64,000 nucleotides of DNA from Deltaproteobacteria bacterium (GTDB lineage Bacteria; Myxococcota_A; Polyangia; Polyangiales; Polyangiaceae), in the NCBI GenBank assembly GCA_016218915.1, contig JACRCQ010000009.1, forward strand, positions 124,001 to 188,000, read 5' to 3'. Shown here one piece after another: positions 24,505 to 34,108 of this stretch (the stretch's first letter is position 1; every line of letters begins with the position of its first letter). Below the pieces are notes generated by a model that was given only the letters and a program-made list of their open reading frames with translations, was not told the origin of the DNA and made no database searches. The position numbers and the translations under genes were made by a program.

Positions 24505-26550
24505 ATGAGCGAATCCAAAGAGCGAACGACACCCGCGGAGTTGCTAACCAGCAAGGGCCTGCTCGACGCAGCCGTGGTTGCGGTGCGGATCGGCAAGGAG
24601 ATCGTAGACGTCCACACGCTGGTGGACGCGGACGCCGCGATCGAGCCGATACGGGTCGGGGATCCCGGGGCGCTCGACGTGATCCGCCACTCGACGGCGC
24701 ACGTGATGGCCGATGCAGTGCAGCGCCTGTTTCCAGGCACCAAGGTGACGATCGGTCCGTGCACGGAGGACGGGTTCTACTACGACTTCGATCGTCCGGA
24801 TGGCGCCTTCACGGACGCGGATCTGCGCAAGATCGAGAAGGTGATGCGCGAGATCGTCAAGGCGAACTCGCCGTTCCGCAGGGAGATCGTGAGCCGCGAC
24901 GAGGCCAAGGAGCGGTTTGCGAAGCTGGGGGAGACGTACAAGGTCGAGATCATCGAAGGCATTCCGGAAGGCGAGGACATCTCGCTGTACACGCACGGGG
25001 CCAAGGGCAAGGACTGGACGGATCTGTGCGCAGGGCCGCACGTGCCGTCGACCGGGATGCTGGCAGCGGTGAAGCTGACGAGCGTGGCAGGGGCGTACTG
25101 GCGCGGCGACGAGCGCAACCCGATGCTGCAGAGGATCTACGGGACAGCGTTCCACACGCAGGAGGCGCTCGACGAGCATCTTCGGCTGCTCGAGGAGGCG
25201 AAGAAGCGCGATCACCGCAAGCTCGGCAAGGAGCTGGAGCTGTTCATGTTCCACGAGTGGGCGCCAGCGATGCCGTTCTTCTATCCGCGGGGCGCGAAGG
25301 TCTACAACAAGATGGTGGGGTACCTTCGGGACCTGTACGTGGACGCGGGCTACGAAGAGGTGATCACGCCGCAGATCTACGACACGAAGCTGTACAAGAC
25401 GAGCGGGCACCTGGCGAACTACCGCGAGAACATGTACTTCGGCATCCCGAGCGACAGCCTCGAAGGGATCCTGGAGGCGTTCGAGGCGTTCGTGAGCAAG
25501 CAGGCCGCAGGCGGAGCGATCACCTCCGAGCAGCGCAAGGCGCTGCGCGAGGAGTTCCTGGCACGCGAGATCCTGGAAGCTCGATTTGCAGGTGCCAAGC
25601 CGATGAACTGCCCGGGGCACTGCTTGATGTACGCGAGCCGTCGACGCAGCTATCGCGAGCTGCCGTGGCGCATCGCGGACTTCGGGCGTCTGCATCGCTA
25701 CGAGCGTGGCGGTGTGGTGCACGGGCTGGCGCGGGTGCGATCGTTTTCGCAGGACGACGCGCACATCTTCTGCATGCCGGAGCAGGTGCAGGAGGAGATC
25801 ACGAAGTTCAACCGTCTGCTGTACGCGATCTACAGGGCGTTCGACTTCAAGGACGTGCACATCAAGCTGGCGACGCGACCGGAGAAGCGCATCGGCACCG
25901 ACGACATGTGGGATCGGGCGGAGAAGGCGCTGGAGGCGGCGCTGGTGGAGGCTGGGCTCGCGTTCGAGGTCACCCCGGGCGAGGGGGCGTTCTACGGGCC
26001 GAAGCTGGAGTTCCACGTCCGTGACGCGCTCAAGCGCAGCTGGCAGCTGGGCACGATCCAGGTGGACTATGCGATGCCGGAGAGCTTCGAGCTCGAGTAC
26101 GTGGGGTCGGACGGCGCGATGCATCGACCGGTGATGCTGCACCGGGCGATTCTGGGATCGGTTGAGCGGTTCATGGGTGTGTACATCGAGCATTGCGGCG
26201 GAGCGTTCCCAGTTTGGATCGCGCCGGAGCAGGTGACGCTCTTGACGGTCAGCGAGAAGCAGGAGGCGTACGCGCTGGAGGCCAAGGCGTATCTTTCCGG
26301 GCGGGGCATTCGGGTGATTACCGATTTGAGCTCGGACAAGCTGGGCGCCAAGATCCGCAATGCGCGCATGATGCGCTACCCGTACCTGGGGATCATCGGC
26401 GACCGGGAGGCCGAGACTCGAAGCATTTCGCCGCGATCCCATGTGGATGGGGAGCTGGGGTCGATGACTCTGGTCAGCTTTGCCGACCGTGTTCTGGCCG
26501 AGGCGGTGCCTGGCGGCCAAGGGGCGCAGCAGCCCCCGAAAACTGAGTAG
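24505..26550 (+). CDS. thrS: ThrRS, threonyl-tRNA synthetase
   Basis: 681 residues from the ATG at 24505. An N-terminal TGS-like domain (about 1-65) precedes the editing domain (HSTAHVMADAV at about 70 and the Cys/His set around DLCAGPHV) and the class II catalytic core: KPMNCPGH, motif 2 RYERGGVVHGLARVR, FSQDDAHIFC and motif 3 around HRAILGSVERF. The C-terminal anticodon-binding domain starts near IAPEQVTLL. Between motif 1 and the zinc-ligand Cys there is an insertion of about 40 residues (25441-25596) not found in E. coli-type ThrRS. It charges tRNA-Thr. infC follows after about 110 bp, a common pairing. Confidence 0.95.
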   Translation: MSESKERTTPAELLTSKGLLDAAVVAVRIGKEIVDVHTLVDADAAIEPIRVGDPGALDVIRHSTAHVMADAVQRLFPGTKVTIGPCTEDGFYYDFDRPDGAFTDADLRKIEKVMREIVKANSPFRREIVSRDEAKERFAKLGETYKVEIIEGIPEGEDISLYTHGAKGKDWTDLCAGPHVPSTGMLAAVKLTSVAGAYWRGDERNPMLQRIYGTAFHTQEALDEHLRLLEEAKKRDHRKLGKELELFMFHEWAPAMPFFYPRGAKVYNKMVGYLRDLYVDAGYEEVITPQIYDTKLYKTSGHLANYRENMYFGIPSDSLEGILEAFEAFVSKQAAGGAITSEQRKALREEFLAREILEARFAGAKPMNCPGHCLMYASRRRSYRELPWRIADFGRLHRYERGGVVHGLARVRSFSQDDAHIFCMPEQVQEEITKFNRLLYAIYRAFDFKDVHIKLATRPEKRIGTDDMWDRAEKALEAALVEAGLAFEVTPGEGAFYGPKLEFHVRDALKRSWQLGTIQVDYAMPESFELEYVGSDGAMHRPVMLHRAILGSVERFMGVYIEHCGGAFPVWIAPEQVTLLTVSEKQEAYALEAKAYLSGRGIRVITDLSSDKLGAKIRNARMMRYPYLGIIGDREAETRSISPRSHVDGELGSMTLVSFADRVLAEAVPGGQGAQQPPKTE

Positions 26551-26660
26551 TTGATTCCTGGACGAATTCCAGGCCAGATCAGGCGGGCGGCGCACCCGTG
26601 GTGCGCGTCTGCGCCCTGTTCTGTCATTTCGAGACGGGAGGAGGCTGTAAACAGCCGAGC

Positions 26661-27392
26661 ATGATGGGAAGACCCCCTTTTGATCCGAGACGCCAGCGAG
26701 AACCAGAGATTCGAATCAACGCACGCATCCGCGCCGAGTCGGTGCGTGTGATCGGTCCCACCGGAGCGATGCTCGGTGTGATGACCGTGCGCGAGGCGCT
26801 CCGGGTCGCCCAGGAGCACATCCTCGATCTGGTCGAGGTCAATCCGAAAGCCGAGCCGCCTGTCTGCAAGGTGATGGACTTCGGCAAGTACAAGTACGAA
26901 GAAAAAAAGAAGGCTCGCGAGGCCAAGCGCAAGCAGACCTTCGTCGACATGAAGGAAATCAAGCTTCGCCCCAAGACCGATGAGCACGACCTGGACTTCA
27001 AGATGCGCAACGCGCGCCGGTTCGTGGAGTCCGGCAACAAGGTCAAGTTCATCGTGCGCTTCCGCGGCCGGGAGATCGCCCACCCCCAGCAGGCAGAGCA
27101 GCAGCTCGTATGGATGCTCAGCCAGCTGGAAGACATCGTGAACGTCGACTCGCGTCCCATGATGGAAGGACGCACCATGACCGTGCTGGTCACGCCCAAG
27201 CCGGCGGTGATGCAGAAGGTCGCAGCGGCCAAGGCCGCGCTCGAAGCTGCGCGCAAGAAGGCCGAGCTCGAAGGGCGCGCTGCGCCCGTCGACGAAGCTG
27301 CAGCAGCGGCAGAGGCTGCGGAGCGCGACGAAGCCGCGATGGACGAGAAAGAGCACTACGACGAAGACGAGGAGGAGGACGGCGAGGCCTGA
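26661..27392 (+). CDS. infC: IF-3, translation initiation factor, with long acidic tail
   Basis: 243 residues from tandem ATG codons at 26661/26664; the GGAGGAGG at about 26637-26645 is too far (16 nt) for an ideal start, so the exact codon is uncertain. N domain: INARIRAESVRVIGPTG, LDLVEVNP, PPVCKVMDFGKYKYE. C domain: KEIKLRPKTDEHDLDFK and VKFIVRFRGRE. Residues from about 170 are an Ala/Glu/Asp-rich tail that ordinary IF-3 lacks, as in Myxococcus xanthus Dsg. IF-3 checks start codons and the fidelity of 30S initiation. rpmI and rplT, its usual partners, do not follow. Confidence 0.93.
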   Translation: MMGRPPFDPRRQREPEIRINARIRAESVRVIGPTGAMLGVMTVREALRVAQEHILDLVEVNPKAEPPVCKVMDFGKYKYEEKKKAREAKRKQTFVDMKEIKLRPKTDEHDLDFKMRNARRFVESGNKVKFIVRFRGREIAHPQQAEQQLVWMLSQLEDIVNVDSRPMMEGRTMTVLVTPKPAVMQKVAAAKAALEAARKKAELEGRAAPVDEAAAAAEAAERDEAAMDEKEHYDEDEEEDGEA

Positions 27393-27441
27393 GCACGCCG
27401 CAGCCCAGGGCTGATCGGTTTGCCGGCCTGGTCCGACGCAC

Positions 27442-27509
27442 GCTGCCGTGGAAGGTCCGCTCGCACCCGGTGCGCGGCGCAAGGTTCGCGCGCCGCTTCC
27501 CACGGCAGC
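27442..27509. other. Long hairpin after infC
   Basis: Perfect 10-bp outer stem GCTGCCGTGG (27442-27451) / CCACGGCAGC (27500-27509), with a further GC-rich inner stem around GCGCGGCGC and GCGCGCCGC. It begins 50 bp after the infC stop and contains the only plausible start (GTG 27448) of the next gene, so it could attenuate either transcription past infC or translation of that gene. Confidence 0.5.
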
Positions 27510-27855
27510 CCTGATTGCCGGCGCCTTCTTCTGCGCGCTGGCGGTTTTCGCTGCAACTCTACGACCCCTCGCGATGGAGCTCTCATCCGATCCGCTCGTG
27601 GTGCGAGCGCTCGGGGCGTCGATCGGATTCGCAGGGTTCATGCTCGTGCGCGTGTCGCTGCAGGCCGCAGCCGGCATGCGCAGGTTGGCCGGGGTCGTGA
27701 TCGGAGCGCCTCCGGTCGCGCTCGCCGTCGCTTTGCTGATCTCCCCTGCGCTGGCGCACGCGCCCTATGACCGGGGATGGGGGTTGCTGGTGCCTTGGCT
27801 GATCGGGCTGCCCGGGATTCTTGCCCTTGGATTGAGCCGCTGGCGCGTCCGCTGA
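27448..27855 (+). CDS. Small four-helix membrane protein, unknown
   Basis: 135 residues from GTG 27448, the only in-frame initiator ahead of the first hydrophobic segment. Four predicted membrane segments: about 19-40, 52-73, 81-100 and 112-130. The N-terminus is Arg-rich (cytoplasmic by the positive-inside rule). No family recognised. No ribosome binding site is visible and the start sits in a hairpin, so either the start or expression is doubtful. Base composition is like its neighbours. Confidence 0.5.
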   Translation: MEGPLAPGARRKVRAPLPTAALIAGAFFCALAVFAATLRPLAMELSSDPLVVRALGASIGFAGFMLVRVSLQAAAGMRRLAGVVIGAPPVALAVALLISPALAHAPYDRGWGLLVPWLIGLPGILALGLSRWRVR

Positions 27856-27915
27856 TCCCGGCTCCGGCCGGCACAAGATTGGAACCATCGGCGAGCTTCT
27901 GCTAGCTCTTGGACT

Positions 27916-28530
27916 GTGAGGCTTCGATGGATCGCGTTGGGCGCAATCGGCCTGCTGCCCATGGCAGCAGCGCCGCTGCTCACACGATCGATGTCCGAGC
28001 ATTTTGCGCGGCGGGTGGCTGAGCTGGCTGGAAAGCTTGCGGCGACGATCCAGCCCGCGACAGGCGAGAAAAGCGATGTCTCGCCAGGGCTGCCCCCCTC
28101 GAGCCCCAACGACGAGCTTCCGTCGGAGCTGCTTCCGGAAGACCTGCGCGGCTCCCTGCCCACGAATCGCGAGGCGCGCCGCGATCGAAAGGGGCATGGG
28201 CCTCGCCGTGGAATCATGGTCCGAAGAGAGGTGGTGCGCGCTGCGGCCAAGGCTGGCGTGCGTCCTTCGGGTGCGCCGGTGCCGGCGACCGACGAGCATC
28301 CTGCGGGGCTCCAGGTGTTCGGCGTTGGGGGCACAGGGGCGCTTCGGGACGGCGACGTGATCACCAAGGTCGGCGGGATGGCGCCGCGTTCGACCGAGGA
28401 CGTGATCGCGGTGGTGGCAGGGGCGTACCGGAACAAGGTGTACGTGATCTCGGGGGAATTCTGGCGCAACGGCGAGCCGTGGAACGCGGTCGTGGAGCTG
28501 CCGGAGCCCAAGGCGCCAGCCTCGCGGTAG
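27916..28530 (+). CDS. Exported protein with C-terminal PDZ-like domain
   Basis: 204 residues, GTG start. Residues 1-22 form a signal or membrane anchor (ALGAIGLLPMAAAPLLT). A Pro/Ser/Glu-rich middle and an Arg-rich stretch follow. Residues about 120-195 resemble a PDZ domain: LQVFGVGGTGALRDGDVITK, GGMAPRSTEDVIAVV, ISGEFWRNGEPWNAVVELP. This layout (anchor, linker, PDZ) recalls the GspC type II secretion component or a protease adaptor, but neither is supported by neighbours. It lies 60 bp after the membrane protein gene, same strand. Confidence 0.65.
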   Translation: MRLRWIALGAIGLLPMAAAPLLTRSMSEHFARRVAELAGKLAATIQPATGEKSDVSPGLPPSSPNDELPSELLPEDLRGSLPTNREARRDRKGHGPRRGIMVRREVVRAAAKAGVRPSGAPVPATDEHPAGLQVFGVGGTGALRDGDVITKVGGMAPRSTEDVIAVVAGAYRNKVYVISGEFWRNGEPWNAVVELPEPKAPASR

Positions 28531-28859
28531 AGCCGCGATGAGCGGGTAGAGCCGCGACCGTCAGAGGCTGTCTCATTGCCCCCGTCAAGCACGGAGCACT
28601 CCCTAAATTGATCACCTCCCCCGGGCGCTTCGCGCCCCGCCCCCTCCGGATCTGCCGCATCCCAAGGATCACCCAAAGCGGCAGCCGGAGGGGGCCAGAG
28701 CGGGAACCGCTTCGATGTTCCTACCCCCTCCGCCGCCCGACTGCTTGGACTCCCCGGGTTTGCATCGATGAATCGGCGGGCGTGCGGAGGGGGTGCCGAG
28801 CGAAGCGAGGCGGGGGAGGTGATCAAAAAGTTCGTCAACAGAGTTATGAGACGCCCTCG
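28531..28859. other. Intergenic region holding repeat element copy 2
   Basis: 329 bp between two convergent genes. Nearly all of it is the palindromic element at 28608-28826; the flanks (77 and 33 bp) show nothing further. Confidence 0.7.
28608..28826. repeat. Palindromic repeat element, copy 2 (219 bp)
   Basis: Perfect 15-bp terminal inverted repeats TTGATCACCTCCCCC (28608-28622) and GGGGGAGGTGATCAA (28812-28826). Inside are two hairpins: arms CCCCCTCCGG/CCGGAGGGGG (28640-28694) with inner CTGCCGC/GCGGCAG, and CCCCCTCCGC/GCGGAGGGGG (28724-28793). The core GCCGCATCCC is shared exactly with copy 1 at 15427-15649. It fills the gap between two convergent genes. The two copies differ in sequence but keep pairing, which suggests the fold is conserved. 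Confidence 0.88.
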
Positions 28860-29453
28860 TCAGGGAGCGGGCGGCTGCTTGCCGAGATCCATGGGTGGCC
28901 CGAAGGATCGCAGCTCCATGATCTGCGTCAGGTGCTCGGCGCCGTGCCATTCCTCGACTTCCATGCGAGCGATTCCGACATCAGGGCAGAAGAACGTCGT
29001 GATCTTGCCGCGGGCGTCGCCGCCCACTTCCTCCACGGTCTGCACGCAGTTCTTGTAGTTGCCCGCAGGCACCCTGACCTCGGCATTGGCATCGACGATG
29101 CGCACGGTGCCTTTGTCGCCCTGCCAGGTCTCGCCGGTCTTGAGGGGCGCGCGGAGCACGACCCCGGCGCCTTCGCGCCGGACCGAGTCAGGACCGATCG
29201 AAAGCACGCGCAGGCTTGATCCGGTCAGGAGCTGCGCGACCTTGGGCCCGACCCGTTTCACGCGGATCATGAACATCTCTGTGGAGGAGGAGCCGGTCGA
29301 GGTCTGGTAGGTGAAGATGGTGCGGTCGATCAGCGGGAAGTACCGCTCCACCTCCGAGCGGTTGTCCGCAGGAGCGGCAGCCTGAGGCGTTGCAGCGCCG
29401 CAGCCGCAGGCGATCGAGACCAGCAAGGCGATGGTGGCTGCGCGCAAGCTCAT
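28860..29453 (-). CDS. Predicted lipoprotein, unknown
   Basis: 197 residues from ATG 29453. A signal peptide with cysteine at the lipobox (SIACGC) is followed by an Ala/Pro linker and one beta-rich domain: YFPLIDRTIFTYQTST, MIRVKRVGPKVAQLL, GETWQGDKGTVRIVD, VRVPAGNYKNCVQTVEE, TTFFCPDVGIARMEVEE. This looks like the bacterial domain found in many secreted proteins in which a long beta-sheet reports ligand or hydrolysis (similar to DUF3108-type folds); I cannot name it. It heads a run of three minus-strand small genes read in the order 29914, 29512, 28860. Confidence 0.7.
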   Translation of the reverse strand: MSLRAATIALLVSIACGCGAATPQAAAPADNRSEVERYFPLIDRTIFTYQTSTGSSSTEMFMIRVKRVGPKVAQLLTGSSLRVLSIGPDSVRREGAGVVLRAPLKTGETWQGDKGTVRIVDANAEVRVPAGNYKNCVQTVEEVGGDARGKITTFFCPDVGIARMEVEEWHGAEHLTQIMELRSFGPPMDLGKQPPAP

Positions 29454-29511
29454 CGACGTCAACCCTGGGCAGGGGGCCGGCGCCACCGGAGATGGCGCTC
29501 GGCGAGGCGGT

Positions 29512-29856
29512 TCAGTGGGCAGTATGGTACGCCCAAGCGCTCAAGAAGATCAGCAAAGCGACAGCGGCAAGCAGCAGCTTGACTGCAAGGGGGTCGGGAT
29601 CGAGCCTGCGCCGCAGCTCGCGGGCGGCTTCAGCGACTCCGGGGTTGGAGGTGCTCTCAGCCAGCTTGGGAGCGCGCTCGCGCACGAGCGCGAACTGCCC
29701 GCGCTCAAAGGCTTCGACCAGCTCGCGGAGCTCGGGATCGTCCGGGAAGCTGCGGGCAAAAGAGGGCGATGTCGACACGGGCGGGCGCGGCTCGGCAGAG
29801 CGTTCCTGCTTGCTGGGGCGCTCGGAGTCGGAAGCTTCGCTGGCGTCGTCGCTCAT
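29512..29856 (-). CDS. Tail-anchored small protein, unknown
   Basis: 114 residues from ATG 29856. The N-terminal half is hydrophilic, Ser/Glu/Pro-rich. Residues about 45-90 form a helical hairpin like one TPR-type repeat (ELRELVEAFERGQFALVRER, then PGVAEAARELRRRL). A single C-terminal membrane helix (LLLAAVALLIFLSAWAY) ends the protein. This suggests a cytoplasmic domain held at the inner membrane. No family name can be given. The gap to the lipoprotein downstream on the same strand is 58 bp. Confidence 0.65.
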   Translation of the reverse strand: MSDDASEASDSERPSKQERSAEPRPPVSTSPSFARSFPDDPELRELVEAFERGQFALVRERAPKLAESTSNPGVAEAARELRRRLDPDPLAVKLLLAAVALLIFLSAWAYHTAH

Positions 29857-29913
29857 GACGCCCACGGGATAGCACTGCCACGGGGCACGGGCGAGCCCCC
29901 AAGCTCCTGGGAA

Positions 29914-30213
29914 TCAGCGGCCGCCGTATCCGGGCGGCTCCGGGGCGGGCGAGTTGGGAGGGGGTGACTTGAGCCCTTCGCCTTCGCGGGACACCGCGCA
30001 CTGGGTACCCTCGCACAGGGCGCGGTAGGAAAGACGCTTGCCGCATCCGATCGCGGTGTAGGTGCCATCGACTTCGCGAAGCACTCGGACCGTGGATTCA
30101 GCGCAGACCAGGTCATCGGCCGCGCGGGCGCGCACCATGGGCGTGGCGTCCGCACCCGAGCAGCTCCAAAGGGCCAGGGCCGCAAGAGCGATCGTTGCCA
30201 GTCGCGGTTTCAT
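29914..30213 (-). CDS. Small lipoprotein of the GCGKR family
   Basis: 99 residues from ATG 30213. The signal peptide ends at LWSC, followed by LVCAESTVRVLREVDGTY, TAIGCGKRLSY and further cysteines (LCEGTQC), then a Pro-rich tail. The C-x5-V...G-x-Y-x3-GCGKR-x2-Y core matches the paralogue at 17385-17711. Divergent from the membrane protein gene at 30270. No function known; four conserved cysteines suggest two disulfides. Confidence 0.75.
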   Translation of the reverse strand: MKPRLATIALAALALWSCSGADATPMVRARAADDLVCAESTVRVLREVDGTYTAIGCGKRLSYRALCEGTQCAVSREGEGLKSPPPNSPAPEPPGYGGR

Positions 30214-30269
30214 CGGGCCAATGGTGGCACGGGTTGACGTTGCGGCCAATCGCGGCCACTCTCGCGTGC

Positions 30270-30791
30270 ATGGTCTCGCTTCTCTGGGGTCTTTTCGTGG
30301 GGATCGTCATCGGCGGCGGGACAAGCCTGCTTGCGGTGCACGGGCTGCACGTGCCTCTGAACGAGCCGGTATCGGCGCTCTGGGCCTACCTGTTCGCCGC
30401 GATCGGCGGCGTGCTGGTGGGCTTGTTCGCGGGAAAGCCGATCTGGGCGAAAGGAGCGAGGATCGAGGCAGGGCTGAAGGCCGGCTTCGGCGCGCTGCTG
30501 GGCGCAGGGCTGATGTTCGCGCTCCGCAAGTGGGTGGGCTTCCATGTCGACCTGTCGTCGATCGGCCTGGGCCAGGGCGCGCTGGGGACCAATGCTGCCC
30601 TCGCATTTCCCATGGTCGCGACGGTGATCGCCCTGTTGTTCGAGGTGGACAACATGTTCGGCACCGACGACAAGGACACCAAGGGCGGCAAGCGCATCGC
30701 CGCGGGAACCAAGGCACGCGTGGCCACAGAAGAGCCGGCCGAAGTCGAAGCCGAGGACGCGTCGGACAAGGCGTCCAAAGCCAAGCGCTGA
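30270..30791 (+). CDS. Inner-membrane protein, unknown
   Basis: 173 residues from ATG 30270. Predicted membrane helices at about 4-24, 38-58, 70-90 and 110-128, glycine-rich throughout (FVGIVIGGGTSLL, FAAIGGVLVGLFAG, FGALLGAGLMFAL). The C-terminal 45 residues are charged, Lys/Glu/Ala-rich, and cytoplasmic by prediction. No recognised family. It lies 16 bp before the deacetylase gene and is probably co-transcribed with it. Confidence 0.65.
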   Translation: MVSLLWGLFVGIVIGGGTSLLAVHGLHVPLNEPVSALWAYLFAAIGGVLVGLFAGKPIWAKGARIEAGLKAGFGALLGAGLMFALRKWVGFHVDLSSIGLGQGALGTNAALAFPMVATVIALLFEVDNMFGTDDKDTKGGKRIAAGTKARVATEEPAEVEAEDASDKASKAKR

Positions 30792-31591
30792 GCGCGGGAG
30801 AGGGTTCATGTCCGCCGCGCGCGTGCTGCTGTACCTCGCCACCGCTGCGGGTCTGGGATTGCTGGCGCGCACGCTGATTCGCGGACCTGTGCCGCTGTGG
30901 ATCGCCCTTGGAGCCTTTGGCCTGTACGTGTGCATCGCCGCAGCGGGCGTGTTCAAACCGCAGCTGCGCATGTACGCCGATCTGATCTGGCGCGGGCCCA
31001 CGGATCGCGGCGAGGTCGTGCTGACGTTCGATGATGGGCCGCAGCCGGAGCACACCCGGCGCATTCTTTCGATCCTCGATCGCGCCAAGGTCAAGGCCAC
31101 GTTCTTCGTGATCGGCGCCAAGGTCGAGAAGCATCCGGAAGTCGCGGCCGAGATCGTGCGCAAGGGCCACATGATCGGCATACACGGCTACGAGCACGAT
31201 CGGCTGCTGGCGCTTCGGAGTGCCACGACGATCATGAAAGACCTGGAGCTGGCGCAGCGGGCCGTGGTCGATGCGACCGGGGAAGTGCCCATGGTCTTCC
31301 GCCCGCCGGTGGGTGTGACGAGCCCGCGCATCGACGAAGCGGTGCGAAAGATGGGGCTGGTGATGGTCGCCTGGTCGGTCAAGGGGATCGATGGAGTCGC
31401 CGGGGCGAGACCAGACCAGGTAGCGGGCCGTGTTGCCACGCGCGTGCGCCCTGGCTCGATCATCCTGCTGCACGACGCTCTCGAGCGCAGCGAGCAGGAG
31501 CCCGCGAGCGTGGCGGCGCTGCCGAAGATCCTCGATGCGATCTCGGCCAAGGGGTTGCGGGTGGTGGAGCTGAAGGCGTGGCTGCCCGAGC

Positions 31592-32968
<1,377 letters not shown>

Positions 32969-33162
32969 GGCGATACTCCTGTACCGAAAGAGGGACACGA
33001 CCTAGTTGTGGGAGCGGTCGGTCAACGTTTCGGCGGAGTGAAAAGGGCAGGTCGAGCCCTGCGAGGCAGACGCGCGCAATGGCACCTGGGGCCGGAAACC
33101 GCGGTTCTGCGCTGCTTGCTCATGACGGGCGTGGTGTAGCACATTTCGGGTGGAGGGCAACC

Positions 33163-34104
33163 TCACCCCATCATCACCGCGATGCTGTCGCGCACGTTGC
33201 CAGCGAGCACCTCGGGCGTGTACCCGCCCTCGAGCACGAGCAGTAGCCTTCCTGCGCAAACCGAGTCGGCCACGTCCTTGACCATGCGCGTCAGCTTGCG
33301 GAACCCCTCGTCCGATACGGACAACATGCCGAGCTTGTCCTGCGCATGCGCGTCGTAGCCCGCGGACACCAGCACGAAGTCCGGCTTGAAGGCGATCGTG
33401 GCCTCGCAGAACGTGTCAAACGCTTCGAGGATCATGTCGTCCCCGTCGCCCGCATCGAGTGGGAAGTTCAGCGTGGTCCCCAGCCCAGCTCCTGTGCCGG
33501 TCTCGTCGGCCAGCCCCGTGCCTGGATAGAACGGCCACAGGTGCGAGCTCGCGAAGAGCACCGAAGGATCGGCGTAGAAGATCTCCTGGGTGCCGTTGCC
33601 GTGATGGACGTCCCAGTCGAGGATCGCAATGCGCGCCAGGCCATGCTGACGCTGCAGATAGCGCGCAGCGACAGCGATGTTGTTGAAGACGCAGAAGCCC
33701 ATGCCGCCAGAGATGCGCGCATGGTGTCCTGGAGGGCGAATCGCGCAGAAGCCGTTGCGTGCCTGCTGCGCCATGATGGCGTCGCACGCTCCCAGCACGC
33801 CGCCGGCTGCGGCGAGAGCGATTTCGTAGGAGGCGGGGCACACATTCGTGTCGCCGGTGGGCAGGATCGGGATGCCGCTCTTGCACGTGCTCGCGACGAG
33901 CGCGGGGTAGGCGCTGTCGTGCACCTCGGCGAGCCATCGGAGCTCGACCGGGGCGATCGGAATGGAGAGCACGGCCTTGGCGAGACCGGAGCGTTCGAGC
34001 TCGTGGGCGATCGCCTGCAACCGCTCCGGGCACTCTGGATGCGTAGGACCGGGATCGTGCTCGAGAAAGCACGGGTCATGGACGAGGCAGGTCGCGGGCG
34101 CGAT
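33163..34104 (-). CDS. Histone-deacetylase-family (acetoin utilisation/APAH type) amidohydrolase, probable AUC start
   Basis: 313 residues if read from ATC at 34104. The arginase-deacetylase fold is complete: CLVHDPCFLEHDPGPTHPE at the N-terminus, RPPGHHA (catalytic His pair), LDWDVHHGNGTQE (zinc ligands), SAGYDAH and LEGGY. No ATG, GTG or TTG occurs in frame between the PAS gene stop and the conserved N-terminus. An AAGGAG at 34112-34117 lies 7 nt before ATC, exactly where family members begin. It likely deacetylates small acetylated compounds such as polyamines, or protein lysine. Coupled to the PAS gene, whose stop lies between the AAGGAG and the ATC. Confidence 0.85.
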   Translation of the reverse strand: MAPATCLVHDPCFLEHDPGPTHPECPERLQAIAHELERSGLAKAVLSIPIAPVELRWLAEVHDSAYPALVASTCKSGIPILPTGDTNVCPASYEIALAAAGGVLGACDAIMAQQARNGFCAIRPPGHHARISGGMGFCVFNNIAVAARYLQRQHGLARIAILDWDVHHGNGTQEIFYADPSVLFASSHLWPFYPGTGLADETGTGAGLGTTLNFPLDAGDGDDMILEAFDTFCEATIAFKPDFVLVSAGYDAHAQDKLGMLSVSDEGFRKLTRMVKDVADSVCAGRLLLVLEGGYTPEVLAGNVRDSIAVMMG

Positions 34105-34108
34105 CGGG

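Noticed and set aside
24544..26595. 683-codon frame antisense to thrS
   Set aside because: Shadow of thrS. The sense strand carries all class II synthetase motifs; the antisense product is low-complexity Arg/His/Leu text.
26590..26660. AUU/AUC start for infC, as in some other species
   Set aside because: No such codon lies at a sensible distance from the GGAGGAGG; the in-frame ATG pair at 26661 is simpler, though spacing is poor.
27765..28838. 357-codon minus-strand frame over the PDZ-like gene and repeat element
   Set aside because: It crosses the palindromic element and runs antisense to a better-supported gene; Ser/Arg/Pro text only.
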